A stretch of 64,000 bases of DNA, taken from Planctomycetota bacterium. GTDB lineage: Bacteria; Planctomycetota; J058. Position 1 is the stretch's first letter, and each line of letters begins with the position of its first letter. Made by a program: the position numbers and the translations under genes. Where the stretch lies: positions 42,236 through 106,235 of the forward strand of contig JAMLIC010000031.1 of the NCBI GenBank assembly GCA_023954375.1. Reading direction: 5' to 3'. Below the pieces are notes generated by a model. The model had not been told where the DNA came from and made no database searches. It saw nothing but the letters and a program-made list of their open reading frames with translations. This document shows, piece after piece, positions 55,840 through 64,000 of this stretch.

Positions 55840-57187
55840 CTACCGCTCGAGGACGGCCCGGGCGCGCTGGAGGAGGTCGCGCGCGTCGCGCGTCCCGGGC
55901 GCCTCGCCCAGGAGCACGAGCAGGGCCGCGACCCGCTCGCGCCACGCGGCGTCGTGGCGCACGGACGGGCGCGCCTCGGCGGCCAGGATCGCGCGCAGGT
56001 CGCGCTCGAGCGCGTCGCCGACCTCGAGCGGCGGCAGGCCGTCCGCGGCCGACGGGGGCAGCGCCTCGACGTCGTCGGCCCGGCGGGCCTCCTCGTCGGC
56101 GAGCGGCGGGGCGCCTCCCCCGACGGGCCCGCCGCGCGCGCGCCGGCGGGCCCCGCCGTCGACCGCGCGGCCGTCACGGCGTCGCCCGCGCGCTCGAGGA
56201 GGATCAGGCGCTCGCCGACCCGCCAGGCGGCGAAGGGCTCGGGCGCGGGCCTCGCCTTCGTCGCGGCGTCGGCGGCCGCCAGCGGGGCGGGCTCCTGCGC
56301 CGGGGCGCAGGCCGCGCGCCGGCGCGGCGGGCGGCGACGGAGGGCGGCTCGCGCCGCCGCCGGCCGGCCGGCGTCGCCCCCGGGCGGGGCGGCGGCCGGC
56401 GCGTCCTCGTCGGTCGTGGGCGAGCCGGCGGTCGGCGCGGCGTCGGCCGGCCCGGCGGCATCGCCCGCCCCGCCGGCCCCCGGCGCCCGCTCGCGCGCGG
56501 CGGCCTGCCGCTCCCCCGCCGGCGACCGGGCCTGACGCGCCAGGGCGCGCTGCGCCTCCAGCGCGAGGCGGTCGCGCTCCGCGGCCCCCAGGCTCTCCCG
56601 CGCCGCCGCCTCGTCCAGGCGACCCGCGAGCGCCTCGGCCGCCTCCCGGCGCTCGAGAGACTTCGTGTCGAACTCCGCGGCCACCCCGGCCGGCTCGGTC
56701 GCGACCCGGCCTGCTCGGCCGCGGGCGCAGGCGCCGCCGCGGCCGGCCCGTCCGCGCGGTCGGTCCGCGCCGTCAGGAGGCCGGGGCCGCCGGGCGAGAG
56801 GGCCAGCCCGGCGACGAGGAGGAGGCAGGCGGCGGCGGCGAGCCCCGTGAGCCACGCGCGCGGGCGGCGGTCGACGCGCTGGCGTTCGGCGGGGGCGCGG
56901 CGCTCGGCGGGCGCGCCCCCGCCGGCGAGGCGCACGCCGGGCGGGGACATCGCCGCGACCACGGCGGCGTAGGCGCGCGCCGCGGCCTCGGGGGTCGGCG
57001 CCTCGTCGTCCGCGCGCAGGGCCGCGGCCACCCCGCGGTAGGCGCCGAGCGCCTCGCGGCAGGCCGCGCAGGCGGCCACGTGCGCCTCGGCCTCGACCCG
57101 CTCGGCGGGCGAGAGCGCGGCGTCGTCCGGCGCCGTCGACGCCGGCTCCAGGAGGCCGATCAGCAGGTCCCCGCGCTCGCAGTCCAT
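55840..57187 (-). pseudogene. Zinc-finger anti-sigma factor, coding signal spread over three frames
   Basis: ATG 57187 overlaps the sigma-factor stop (TGATG). First frame: anti-sigma finger (AEAHVAACAACREALGAY) and one span (WLTGLAAAACLLLVAGLAL). At ~56705 the signal shifts to a second frame (VATEPAGVAAEFDTKSLERR, a Glu/Ala/Arg coiled-coil-like stretch, WRVGERLILLERAGDAV), and at ~56110-56150 to a third (VGDALERDLRAILAAEARPS, WRERVAALLVLLGEAPGTRD), ending in TAG at 55840. Together ~448 residues. Two indels in GC-rich DNA explain this; assembly error or decay. Confidence 0.65.
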
Positions 57188-57792
57188 CACCCGTCCTCGC
57201 CCCGGACGCCCAGGAGCTCGCGCAGGGCCTCGAGGCCCCGCGCCAGCCGCCACCGCACCGTGTCCCTCGTCAGCCCCGTGACCTCGCACACCTCGCGGAA
57301 CGTCAGCCCCTCCGCCTCGCGCAGGAGCACGACCTCGCGGTCGCCGTCGGGCAGCTGCGCCAGCGCCGCCCGCAGGCGCGCCGCCTCGACCTTCCCGTCG
57401 ACGAGCTCGCCGGGGCTCGTCGCGCCGTCCGACGGCTCGGGCGCCGCGTCGAGCGTCCCCTCGCGCCGCCGCCCGCGCCGCTTGAGCTCGTTGAGCCCCT
57501 CGTTGCGCGCCACGGTGAACAGGAGCGCCTTGAAGCTGGCGCGCCCCGTGCCCGGCGGCGGCTTCTTGTAGATGTTCAGGAACGCCCGCTGCGCCAGGTC
57601 CTCGGCGAGGTGCCGGTCGCCCGTGAGCTTGAGGGCGAAGGCGAACACCCGCGCGTGGTAGCGCTGGAAGAGGACGGCGAACGCCTCGGTCGAGCCGCCC
57701 TTCCAGGCCGCCTCCAGCGCCTCGTCGGTCGGCTCGGCCTCCTGCGAGGCGGGCGGCGAGGCGTGGTCGCGCGTCTCGAGCCGCTCCGCCAT
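57187..57792 (-). CDS. ECF-type RNA polymerase sigma factor
   Basis: 201 residues. Region 2: FAVLFQRYHARVFAFALKLTGDRHLAEDLAQRAFLNIYK (key part DRHLAEDLAQRAFLNIY) and FKALLFTVARNEGLNELKRR; region 4: LRAALAQLPDGDREVVLLREAEGLTFREVCEVTGLTRDTVRWRLARGLEAL (key parts LPDGDREVVLLREAEG and LTRDTVRWRLARG). Intact, unlike the ECF gene at 37.5 kb. Translationally coupled to its downstream anti-sigma gene. Regulon unknown. Confidence 0.94.
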   Translation of the reverse strand: MAERLETRDHASPPASQEAEPTDEALEAAWKGGSTEAFAVLFQRYHARVFAFALKLTGDRHLAEDLAQRAFLNIYKKPPPGTGRASFKALLFTVARNEGLNELKRRGRRREGTLDAAPEPSDGATSPGELVDGKVEAARLRAALAQLPDGDREVVLLREAEGLTFREVCEVTGLTRDTVRWRLARGLEALRELLGVRGEDG

Positions 57793-57870
57793 CGTCGCTC
57801 CCGGGCGCGCCGCGCGCCGCCAAGGGGCCGAGTGTAGCGCCCACGCGCGTCGTGACCATGGCCCCGGCGG

Positions 57871-58815
57871 TCACGCCCCCGCCTCCAGGCGGCGGACGAC
57901 GACGTCCACGCGCGGCCCGGGGCCGACGGGCTCGCCGACGCCGCGCGCCAGCAGCGACGACGCGAGGCGCGCCAGGGCGGCGGCGTGGCGGCCGGCCTCG
58001 GCCAGGGCGGCCTCGCGGCGGGCCTCGAGCCGGGAGCGCTCCGGGGCGAGGTCGTCGTCGCCCGAGGCGGCCGCCAGCGCGGCGGCCGCGCCGGTCAGGC
58101 GGCGGGCGTCCTCGGCGGCGCGCGCCGCCGCGCCCAGGAGGTCGCGCGCCAGGAGCCCGCGTCGGCGGCGGCGCGCCGGTCGAGGCCCGCGTCGTCGAGC
58201 GCCTCGACCGCCTCGCGGTGCGCGTCGATCGCGCGGGCGAGCGCCGCGTGGCCGCGGGCGCCTGGCGCTCGCAGGCGCGGGCGACGGCCTCCACCCAGGC
58301 GGGCGGCGCGGCGCGCAGGACGACGAGGCGGCGGGCGGCGTCGCCGGCCGCCGCGCCCAGGCCACGGCGCCGGCCGCGAGCGCGCCGCGGCCGGGGCCAG
58401 CCCGCCCGCGGCGGGCGCGAGGGCGCCCGCGAGCACGCCGCCGACGAGGGCGCCCGCCGCCACCGGGAGGGCCTCGAAGGCGCCGCCCCGCCTCGTGGCC
58501 GCGGCCGGGGCCCGGGAGGGCGAGGCCGAGCGTCAGGCCGAAGGCGGCGTGCGCCAGCCCCGCCGGGGCCGCGAGCAGGAGGCCCGCCAGCGCCCCGCCG
58601 CCCAGGGCGACCGCCGCGCGCGGCGCCAGCGCGCCCGGCGCGCCGCGCGCCAGCCAGCCGGCCAGCGTCAGGAGGAGCGCCAGCCCGGCCGCCGGCGCCC
58701 ATGGCGCGACGGCGGCCAGCGCGGGCCCGAGCGCCCCGCCGGTCAGCCCGGCCAGGAGGAGGGCAAGGGCGGCCTGCGCCGCGCCCGACCCGGTGATCAC
58801 GACCCGCGCGCTCAT
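57871..58815 (-). pseudogene. Polytopic membrane protein with multiple frame changes
   Basis: ATG 58815 opens with several hydrophobic spans (AALALLLAGLTGGALGPAL, GLALLLTLAGWLARG, ALAGLLLAAPAGLAHAAFG). From ~58520 to ~58120 the coding pattern hops between frames (ALVGGVLAGALAPAAGGLAP; LVVLRAAPPAWVEAVARACER; HAALARAIDAHREAVEALDD), then returns to the first frame for a helical C-terminus ending VVVRRLEAGA at 57871. Four or more indels would be needed, which points to poor consensus in this ~400-bp stretch. Between the VWA gene and the ECF gene. Confidence 0.5.
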
Positions 58816-58826
58816 CGCCGCCCCCC

Positions 58827-60275
58827 TCACCGCGCCCGCCCGGCGCCGCGCTCGGCCGCCATGGCCGCCTTCATCGCCCGGCGCCCACGGTCCGACGCCG
58901 CGCCCTCGGCCAGCTCGTCGGCCAGCGCGTCGAGGTTCACGCGCTGGACCTCGCCCGCGCCCTCGAAGGTCACACAGTCCTCGCGCGCCTCGGCGCGGGC
59001 CTCGCGCACGAGGGCGCGCGCCCGCTCGCCCTCGCCGCGGGCCGCCGCCGCGCGCGCCTCCTGCAGGCGGGCGGCCACGGCGGCCTGGCGCAGGTCGCGC
59101 TCGACCTCGGGGACGGCGCTCTCGCGGGCGAGGCGCGCGTCGGCGGTCAGGCCCACCGAGAGGCGGGCCGTCTCGAGCGCCACGTCGCCCGCGTCGCCCG
59201 CCCCCTCGAGCCGCGCCCGGACGACGTCCTGGACCTGCGCGCCGGCGGGCACCTTCAGCCGCGCGACCACCTTGAGCCCGCGGCCGTGCGACAGGTCGCC
59301 GAGCGAGACGCGCGCCTCGCCGCCCTGCCGCTCCACGCCCCAGGCGGTCACGGAGAGCACCTCGACGCCCTCCGCGGGCAGCAGGCGCAGCCGCGCCCCC
59401 CGCAGGGCGACGGCGCGCAGGGCCTCGAGCTCCGCGGCGTAGACCTTCGCCAGCGCCCCCGGGCCGTCGACGTGGTGGAACTCGCCGCCGCCGGCGTCCG
59501 CCATCGCCGCCATGAGCGCCTCGCCGTAGTCGACGCCGAGGCCGACCGACGAGAGCGCGACGCCGTCCTGGCGGAGCGCCGCCGCGGCCCGCGTGAGCGC
59601 CGCGGGCGAGGTCTCGCCCACGGTCGGCGCGCCGTCGGAGAGGAGGAGCAGCCGCGCCGTGCGGCCGGGCCGCGCGCCGAGCGCGCGCAGCCCCGCGCGG
59701 CCGGCCTCCAGCCCGGCGGCGATGTTCGTGCCGCGCGCGGCGACGAACCGCGCCACGGCCGCCTCGACCTGCCCGCGCGACGCGGGCGTCACCGCGCCCT
59801 GGAAGACGGTGCGGGCGTCGTCGGAGTAGGTGACGAGCACCAGGCGGTCGTCGGGGCCGAGGCGCTCGATCACGCCGAGCGTCGCGCGGCGCACGAGGCC
59901 GATCACCCCGGCCATGGACCCCGAGGTGTCGACGACGAGCGCCAGGTCGACCGGCCCGCGGCGCGCGGCGTCGTCGTCGACCGTCACGCCGACGACGAGG
60001 TCGACCAGGCCGTCGCCCGCGTGGACCAGGCGCTGCCCGAGCGTGGCCTCGAGGCGCAGGGGCCCGTGGACCACCCGGTCGGCGGGCTGGACGAACGCCG
60101 CGACGAGCGCGTCGCTCGGGACCGGCGTCGCAGGCGCCGGCGCGTGGGCCTGGGCGCGCGGTGCGAAGGACAGGCCGGCCAGGGGCAAGGCCCCCGTGAC
60201 CACGCCCACGAAGGTCAGGGCGAGGACGCCGGCGGAGAGCCGGGCGGGGTCGCTCGCGACGGGGCCGAACTTCAT
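58827..60275 (-). CDS. Secreted/membrane von Willebrand factor A (VWA) domain protein
   Basis: 482 residues from ATG 60275 (GGAGG 6 nt upstream). N-terminal signal/anchor (LSAGVLALTFVGVVTGALPLAGL ... APRAQA). A VIT-like beta region (~60-115) precedes the VWA domain with an intact MIDAS: LALVVDTSGSMAG (DxSxS), FVAARGTNIAAGL (Thr) and LLLLSDGAPT (Asp). The C-terminal part (~330-482) is beta-rich then helical with an Ala/Glu/Arg repeat. Similar VWA proteins occur next to ECF/anti-sigma pairs and are thought to be envelope adhesion or assembly factors. Confidence 0.88.
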   Translation of the reverse strand: MKFGPVASDPARLSAGVLALTFVGVVTGALPLAGLSFAPRAQAHAPAPATPVPSDALVAAFVQPADRVVHGPLRLEATLGQRLVHAGDGLVDLVVGVTVDDDAARRGPVDLALVVDTSGSMAGVIGLVRRATLGVIERLGPDDRLVLVTYSDDARTVFQGAVTPASRGQVEAAVARFVAARGTNIAAGLEAGRAGLRALGARPGRTARLLLLSDGAPTVGETSPAALTRAAAALRQDGVALSSVGLGVDYGEALMAAMADAGGGEFHHVDGPGALAKVYAAELEALRAVALRGARLRLLPAEGVEVLSVTAWGVERQGGEARVSLGDLSHGRGLKVVARLKVPAGAQVQDVVRARLEGAGDAGDVALETARLSVGLTADARLARESAVPEVERDLRQAAVAARLQEARAAAARGEGERARALVREARAEAREDCVTFEGAGEVQRVNLDALADELAEGAASDRGRRAMKAAMAAERGAGRAR

Positions 60276-60684
60276 CACGCACCTCCGGGAGGCCATCGGT
60301 CGCAAGCCTCCACAACGAGGCACGGCGTCGGGGGGGTGGAGTTCCCGGACGGGTCGCGTGCCGCGCCGCGTCACGCCGGACGCGCCCATCGACGGCACAA
60401 CCCCTTGCAGTCGTGAACGTTGGACGAGTGGGCTGGCCGAGCGCGGCCCTTGGGTAGCCGTCCAGGATCACGCACAAGCCTCGACCCGAGGGGTGCTCCC
60501 GGGCCTGTCGGTGGTCGGCGATAGCTTGCACCTCCGCGCCGGACAGCCGGGCGAAACCAGCGGAGCACGACGACCTGGACGCCCTCGAACCCCAAGGGGA
60601 CGAGGGTTTCCCGCCGCGATCGGCAGCGGGCGGGAGAGGTCGCGTCGTGCGGGGCCTCCGGGGGACATCGGGGAACGTCGCCAC
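60276..60684. other. 409-bp gene-free leader region upstream of nrdJ
   Basis: No credible coding sequence on either strand. It must hold the divergent promoters of the VWA gene and nrdJ. Several hairpins can form, for example CCCGCCGC/GCGGGCGGG around 60610-60634. I looked for a cobalamin riboswitch because the downstream enzyme is B12-dependent, but see neither a convincing B12 box nor other class signatures. No strong -10/-35 pair is evident. Confidence 0.5.
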
Positions 60685-63600
60685 ATGAGCAGCGTGAGCA
60701 TGCAGGTCGCAGACCGTCGGACCATCCAGCAGGGCAAGGGCGTATCGATCGAGCGCCGCTACACCCGGCGCGGGCAGGACCCGCTCGCCGGGATGAAGTT
60801 CGAGCGCCGCCGCTCGGTGATCACGAACCCCGACGGGTCCGTCGTGTTCAAGATGGACGACGTCGAGGTGCCGGCGACCTGGAGCCAGCTCGCGACGGAC
60901 ATCCTGGTCTCGAAGTACTTCCGCAAGGCGGAGGTGCCGGGCACCGGCCACGAGGTCTCGGCGCGGCAGGTGGTCGAGCGCATCGTCAAGGCGATCCGCC
61001 AGGCCGGCGAGCGCCTCGGCGGCTACTTCGCCAGCGACGAGGACGCGCAGGCGTTCGAGGACGAGCTCGTCTACATGCTCATGAACCAGATCGGCGCCTT
61101 CAACTCGCCGGTGTGGTTCAACTGCGGCCTGAAGGAGGCGTACGGCATCGCGGGCAAGCCGGTCGGCTCGTGGGTGTGGGACCAGGCGCTGGGCGAGGTC
61201 CGCGAGACGACGGACTCGTACACGAACCCGCAGGTGTCGGCCTGCTTCATCCAGTCGATCGACGACGACCTGATGGACATCGCCGAGGGCATCCAGCGCG
61301 AGATGCGGCTGTTCAAGTTCGGCAGCGGCACCGGCACGAACTTCTCGCGCATCCGCGCCGAGGGCGAGCGGCTCACCAGCGGCGGCACGTCGTCGGGCCT
61401 GATGAGCTTCCTCGAGATCTTCGACAAGTCGGCCGGCGCGATCAAGTCGGGCGGCACCACGCGGCGCGCGGCGAAGATGGTCTGCCTCGACATGGACCAC
61501 CCGGACATCGTCCGGTTCGTCGAGTGGAAGGCGCGCGAGGAGGACAAGGTCCGCGCCCTGATCAAGGCCGGCTACTCGTCCGACTTCAACGGCGAGGCCT
61601 ACCGCACGGTCAGCGGGCAGAACTCGAACAACTCGGTCCGCATGAGCGACGACTTCATGCAGGCGGTCGTCGAGGGCCAGCAGTGGACGACGACCTGGCG
61701 CACCAACGGCAAGGCCGCCCGCACCTACCCCGCGCGCGAGCTGATGCGGAAGGTCGCCGAGGCCGCCTGGCGCTGCGCCGACCCGGGCGTGCAGTACGAC
61801 ACGACGTGCAACGCGTGGCACACGGTCCCGAACGCCGGGCGGATCAACGCGACGAACCCGTGCTCGGAGTTCGTGTTCCTCGACGACACGGCCTGCAACC
61901 TGGCGAGCGTCAACCTGCTCAAGTTCCAGCGCGATGACGCCGGCTTCGACGTCGAGGCGCTGCGCCACGCCTGCCGCACGTTCATCGTCGCGCAGGAGAT
62001 CCTCGTCGACTACGCGAGCTACCCGACGAAGCGGATCGCCCAGCGCAGCCACGAGTTCCGCCCGCTGGGGCTGGGCTACGCGAACCTCGGGTCGCTCCTG
62101 CTCGTGCTCGGCCAGCCCTACGACAGCCCGCAGGCGCGGGCGACCGGCGGGGCGATCACGGCGATCATGACGGGCGCGGCCTACGAGGCGTCCGCGGAGA
62201 TGGCGGCCAGCAAGGGGCCGTTCGCCGGCTTCGCCCACAACCGCGAGCCCATGCTCAAGGTGATGAACATGCACCGCGACGCGGCCTACCGGCTCGACGC
62301 GGCGCAGGCGGCCCCGGCGCTGATCGAGGGCGCGCGCGCGGCGTGGGATCGGGCGGTGGCGGCGGGCATGCGCCACGGCTACCGCAACGCGCAGGCGACG
62401 GTGCTCGCGCCGACCGGGACGATCGGCCTGCTCATGGACTGCGACACGACCGGGGTCGAGCCCGACTTCGCCCTGGTCAAGTTCAAGAAGCTCGCCGGCG
62501 GCGGCAGCTTCAAGATCGTCAACTCGACCGTGTCGCGCGGGCTGCGCAACCTCGGCTACACGCAGCGCGAGGTGGACGACATCGTCGCCTACATGCGCGG
62601 CACCTGGAGCCTCGAGGGGGCGCCGCACGTGAACCGGCAGAGCCTCCTGGCGAAGGGGCTGCGGGCCGACGAGCTCGACCGGGCCGAGCAGGCCCTGCCG
62701 TCGGCGTTCGAGCTGCGCCACGCCTTCTCCCGCCACGTGCTGGGCGACGAGGCGCTCCGGCGGCTCGGCTTCGGCGACAAGCTCGAGGACCCGAGCTTCG
62801 ACCTCCTGCGGGCGCTGGGCTTCACCGACGCGCAGGTGGAGGCGGCCAGCGAGGTCACGAGCGGCCGGCTGACGATCGAGGGGGCGCCGCACCTCAAGCC
62901 GGAGCACCTGCCGATCTTCGACTGCGCCAACCGCTGCGGGAAGACGGGCACGCGCTCGATCGCGCCCATGGGCCACGTGCGCATGATGGCGGCGGCGCAG
63001 CCGTTCCTCTCCGGCGCGATCTCGAAGACCGTGAACCTGCCGCCGGAGACCGCGGTCGAGGAGATCGAGCAGGTCTACATCGAGGGCTGGCGCCTGGGCC
63101 TCAAGGCGATCGCCGTCTACCGCGACGGGAGCAAGGCGTCGCAGGTCCTGCACACGAGCGCCAAGGAGAACGAGGAGAAGGCGGAGGAGAAGAAGGCCGC
63201 CGCGCCGGCGCTCGACGTCTCCACGGCGACGGCCGTGCCGGCCGGGACGCCGCCGCGGCTGGTGCGCCGGCGCCTGCCGAAGAAGCGCGGCGGCTTCACG
63301 CAGGAGGCCCGCGTCGGCGGGCAGAAGATCTACCTGCGGACGGGCGAGTACGAGGACGGCACGCTGGGCGAGGTGTTCATCGACCTGGCCAAGGAGGGCG
63401 CCGCCCTGCGCAGCCTGATGAACTGCTTCGCGATCTCGGTGTCGCTGGGCCTCCAGCACGGGGTGCCGCTGGAGGAGTTCGTGAACGCCTTCACGTTCAC
63501 GCGCTTCGAGCCGCAGGGCCGCGTACTCGACCACCCGAACATCAAGTTCGCCACCTCGGCCGTGGACTACGTGTTCCGGGTGCTCGGCATGGAGTACCTC

Positions 63601-63912
63601 GGCCGCACCGACTTCGTGCACGTCAAGCCGTCCGACTCCGACCTCGAGGACGAGCAGGCGGTGGCCGGCGACCCGGCCGCCGAGGCGGCGCTCGAGGCGC
63701 CCGCCGCGCCGGGGGCGCAGGTCCAGCCGGCGCCGGCGCAGCCCCGGGCGATCACGCCGGGAGCGGCCAAGAACCGGCTCGAGGGCCTGTCGGCCCTGGC
63801 GCAGAACCTGATGGGCGACGCGCCCTTCTGCGGGTCGTGCGGCCACATCACGGTCCGCAACGGCGCCTGCTACCGCTGCCTGAACTGCGGCAACAGCATG
63901 GGTTGTTCTTAG
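60685..63912 (+). CDS. nrdJ: Class II (adenosylcobalamin-dependent) ribonucleoside-diphosphate reductase NrdJ
   Basis: 1075 residues. N-terminal ATP-cone-free start, then the ten-stranded barrel: redox Cys187 in QVSACFIQS, substrate loop GSGTGTNFSRIR, thiyl-radical Cys393 in NPCSEF, Cys404 in DTACNLASVN, and APTGTIGLLMDCDTTG. The C-terminus carries a TSCPD-type region (RTGEYEDGTLGEVFID) and a Cys-rich zinc-ribbon tail (CGSCGHITVRNGACYRCLNCG) that likely relays electrons. Makes dNTPs without oxygen. ATG 60685 fits the family start (MSSVSMQV). Confidence 0.96.
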   Translation: MSSVSMQVADRRTIQQGKGVSIERRYTRRGQDPLAGMKFERRRSVITNPDGSVVFKMDDVEVPATWSQLATDILVSKYFRKAEVPGTGHEVSARQVVERIVKAIRQAGERLGGYFASDEDAQAFEDELVYMLMNQIGAFNSPVWFNCGLKEAYGIAGKPVGSWVWDQALGEVRETTDSYTNPQVSACFIQSIDDDLMDIAEGIQREMRLFKFGSGTGTNFSRIRAEGERLTSGGTSSGLMSFLEIFDKSAGAIKSGGTTRRAAKMVCLDMDHPDIVRFVEWKAREEDKVRALIKAGYSSDFNGEAYRTVSGQNSNNSVRMSDDFMQAVVEGQQWTTTWRTNGKAARTYPARELMRKVAEAAWRCADPGVQYDTTCNAWHTVPNAGRINATNPCSEFVFLDDTACNLASVNLLKFQRDDAGFDVEALRHACRTFIVAQEILVDYASYPTKRIAQRSHEFRPLGLGYANLGSLLLVLGQPYDSPQARATGGAITAIMTGAAYEASAEMAASKGPFAGFAHNREPMLKVMNMHRDAAYRLDAAQAAPALIEGARAAWDRAVAAGMRHGYRNAQATVLAPTGTIGLLMDCDTTGVEPDFALVKFKKLAGGGSFKIVNSTVSRGLRNLGYTQREVDDIVAYMRGTWSLEGAPHVNRQSLLAKGLRADELDRAEQALPSAFELRHAFSRHVLGDEALRRLGFGDKLEDPSFDLLRALGFTDAQVEAASEVTSGRLTIEGAPHLKPEHLPIFDCANRCGKTGTRSIAPMGHVRMMAAAQPFLSGAISKTVNLPPETAVEEIEQVYIEGWRLGLKAIAVYRDGSKASQVLHTSAKENEEKAEEKKAAAPALDVSTATAVPAGTPPRLVRRRLPKKRGGFTQEARVGGQKIYLRTGEYEDGTLGEVFIDLAKEGAALRSLMNCFAISVSLGLQHGVPLEEFVNAFTFTRFEPQGRVLDHPNIKFATSAVDYVFRVLGMEYLGRTDFVHVKPSDSDLEDEQAVAGDPAAEAALEAPAAPGAQVQPAPAQPRAITPGAAKNRLEGLSALAQNLMGDAPFCGSCGHITVRNGACYRCLNCGNSMGCS

Positions 63913-63949
63913 CGGCTGCGGCCGACGACGGGGGGCGCTGCGGCGCGTC

Positions 63950-64000
63950 GGGGGGGGGCCGCCCCCCCCCCCCCCCCCCCGCGGGGGGGGGGCCCGGGCC
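63950..64000. other. G/C homopolymer end of window, probable assembly edge
   Basis: Nine G, then a run of 19 C at 63962-63980, then ten G and a GGCCCGGGCC end. Such back-to-back homopolymers at a sequence end are typical of low-quality consensus or read artefacts. The bases 63913-63949 after the nrdJ stop show no feature. Confidence 0.7.

Noticed and set aside
60400..60684. Cobalamin or cyclic-di-GMP riboswitch before nrdJ
   Set aside because: Short stretches such as ATCACGCACAAGCC recall riboswitch sequence, but the required boxes and paired stems could not be assembled by eye.
57871..63846. A 1991-codon open frame on the minus strand opposite nrdJ and across the VWA gene
   Set aside because: It is the antisense of well-recognised genes, rich in Arg/Ala/His/Val typical of GC-driven shadow frames, and has no domain. 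Only its last part, the start of the membrane protein, is real.

Overview
The window is very G+C-rich (well above 70 % by eye), gene-dense and free of tRNA, rRNA, CRISPR, phage or transposase genes. The mix is a stressosome, a TPR Ser/Thr kinase, two ECF sigma modules with membrane anti-sigma partners, many multi-domain histidine kinases, a RING-like zinc-finger membrane protein, a PhoPQ-activated pathogenicity-related (PqaA) protein, a class II ribonucleotide reductase and menaquinone as quinone. This suggests a high-GC Planctomycetota- or Myxococcota-like bacterium. The lineage is an inference and no marker gene settles it. The last ~50 bases are G/C homopolymers, typical of a contig edge.

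Layout. 1-2160 (+): end of a stressosome operon (RsbR C-terminus, RsbS, RsbT, and an RsbT-like ATPase fused to a PP2C phosphatase). 2253-9532 (-): a zinc-ribbon/peptidoglycan-binding protein, a large zincin metalloprotease, an unrecognised all-beta-like protein and a Ser/Thr kinase. 9600-14578: AI-2E family transporter, hybrid histidine kinase, CPA2/KefB antiporter. 14738-19412: hypCDE (-) divergent from hypF (+). 19436-21728: small proteins and a GbsR/MarR regulator. 21863-33757 (+): a complete menaquinone operon, menF-D-B-A-C-[menE fused to polyprenyl diphosphate synthase]-aroF-menG-menH plus one envelope protein, with nearly every junction overlapping by 4 nt. 33794-37149: SRPBCC/ArsR pair, secreted EEP phosphodiesterase, RING-like protein, creatininase homologue. 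37246-40407 (-): frame-broken ECF sigma factor, Gly/Pro/His repeat protein and FecR/zinc-finger anti-sigma. 41852-45630: a palindromic element and a bicarbonate module (beta carbonic anhydrase, SulP transporter, divergent LysR) lying between two near-identical ~65-bp direct repeats, next to a decapitated histidine kinase. 46940-51040 (+): four-gene phosphorelay (kinase, Hpt, receiver, NtrC-type activator). 51164-55809 (-): CorA, PqaA-like protein, GNAT, alpha/beta hydrolase. 55840-60275 (-): VWA lipo/secreted protein, frame-broken membrane protein, ECF sigma, frame-broken anti-sigma. 60685-63912 (+): nrdJ.

How it fits together. The men operon runs from chorismate supply (DAHP synthase) through every classical Men step and also the isoprenoid side chain, so head group and tail are made from one transcript. 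The GbsR-type regulator gene and a TGTTCA-N8-TGAACA palindrome directly upstream are candidates for its control. The Hyp proteins imply a [NiFe] hydrogenase elsewhere that would use menaquinone electrons, but no hydrogenase subunit is here. Class II NrdJ implies B12-dependent, oxygen-independent dNTP synthesis.

Caution. Five genes (ECF sigma at 37.5 kb, repeat protein at 38.4 kb, FecR protein at 39.7 kb, anti-sigma at 56 kb, membrane protein at 58.3 kb) change reading frame inside GC-rich low-complexity DNA while coding features persist on both sides. Indel errors in the assembly are as likely as real gene decay.
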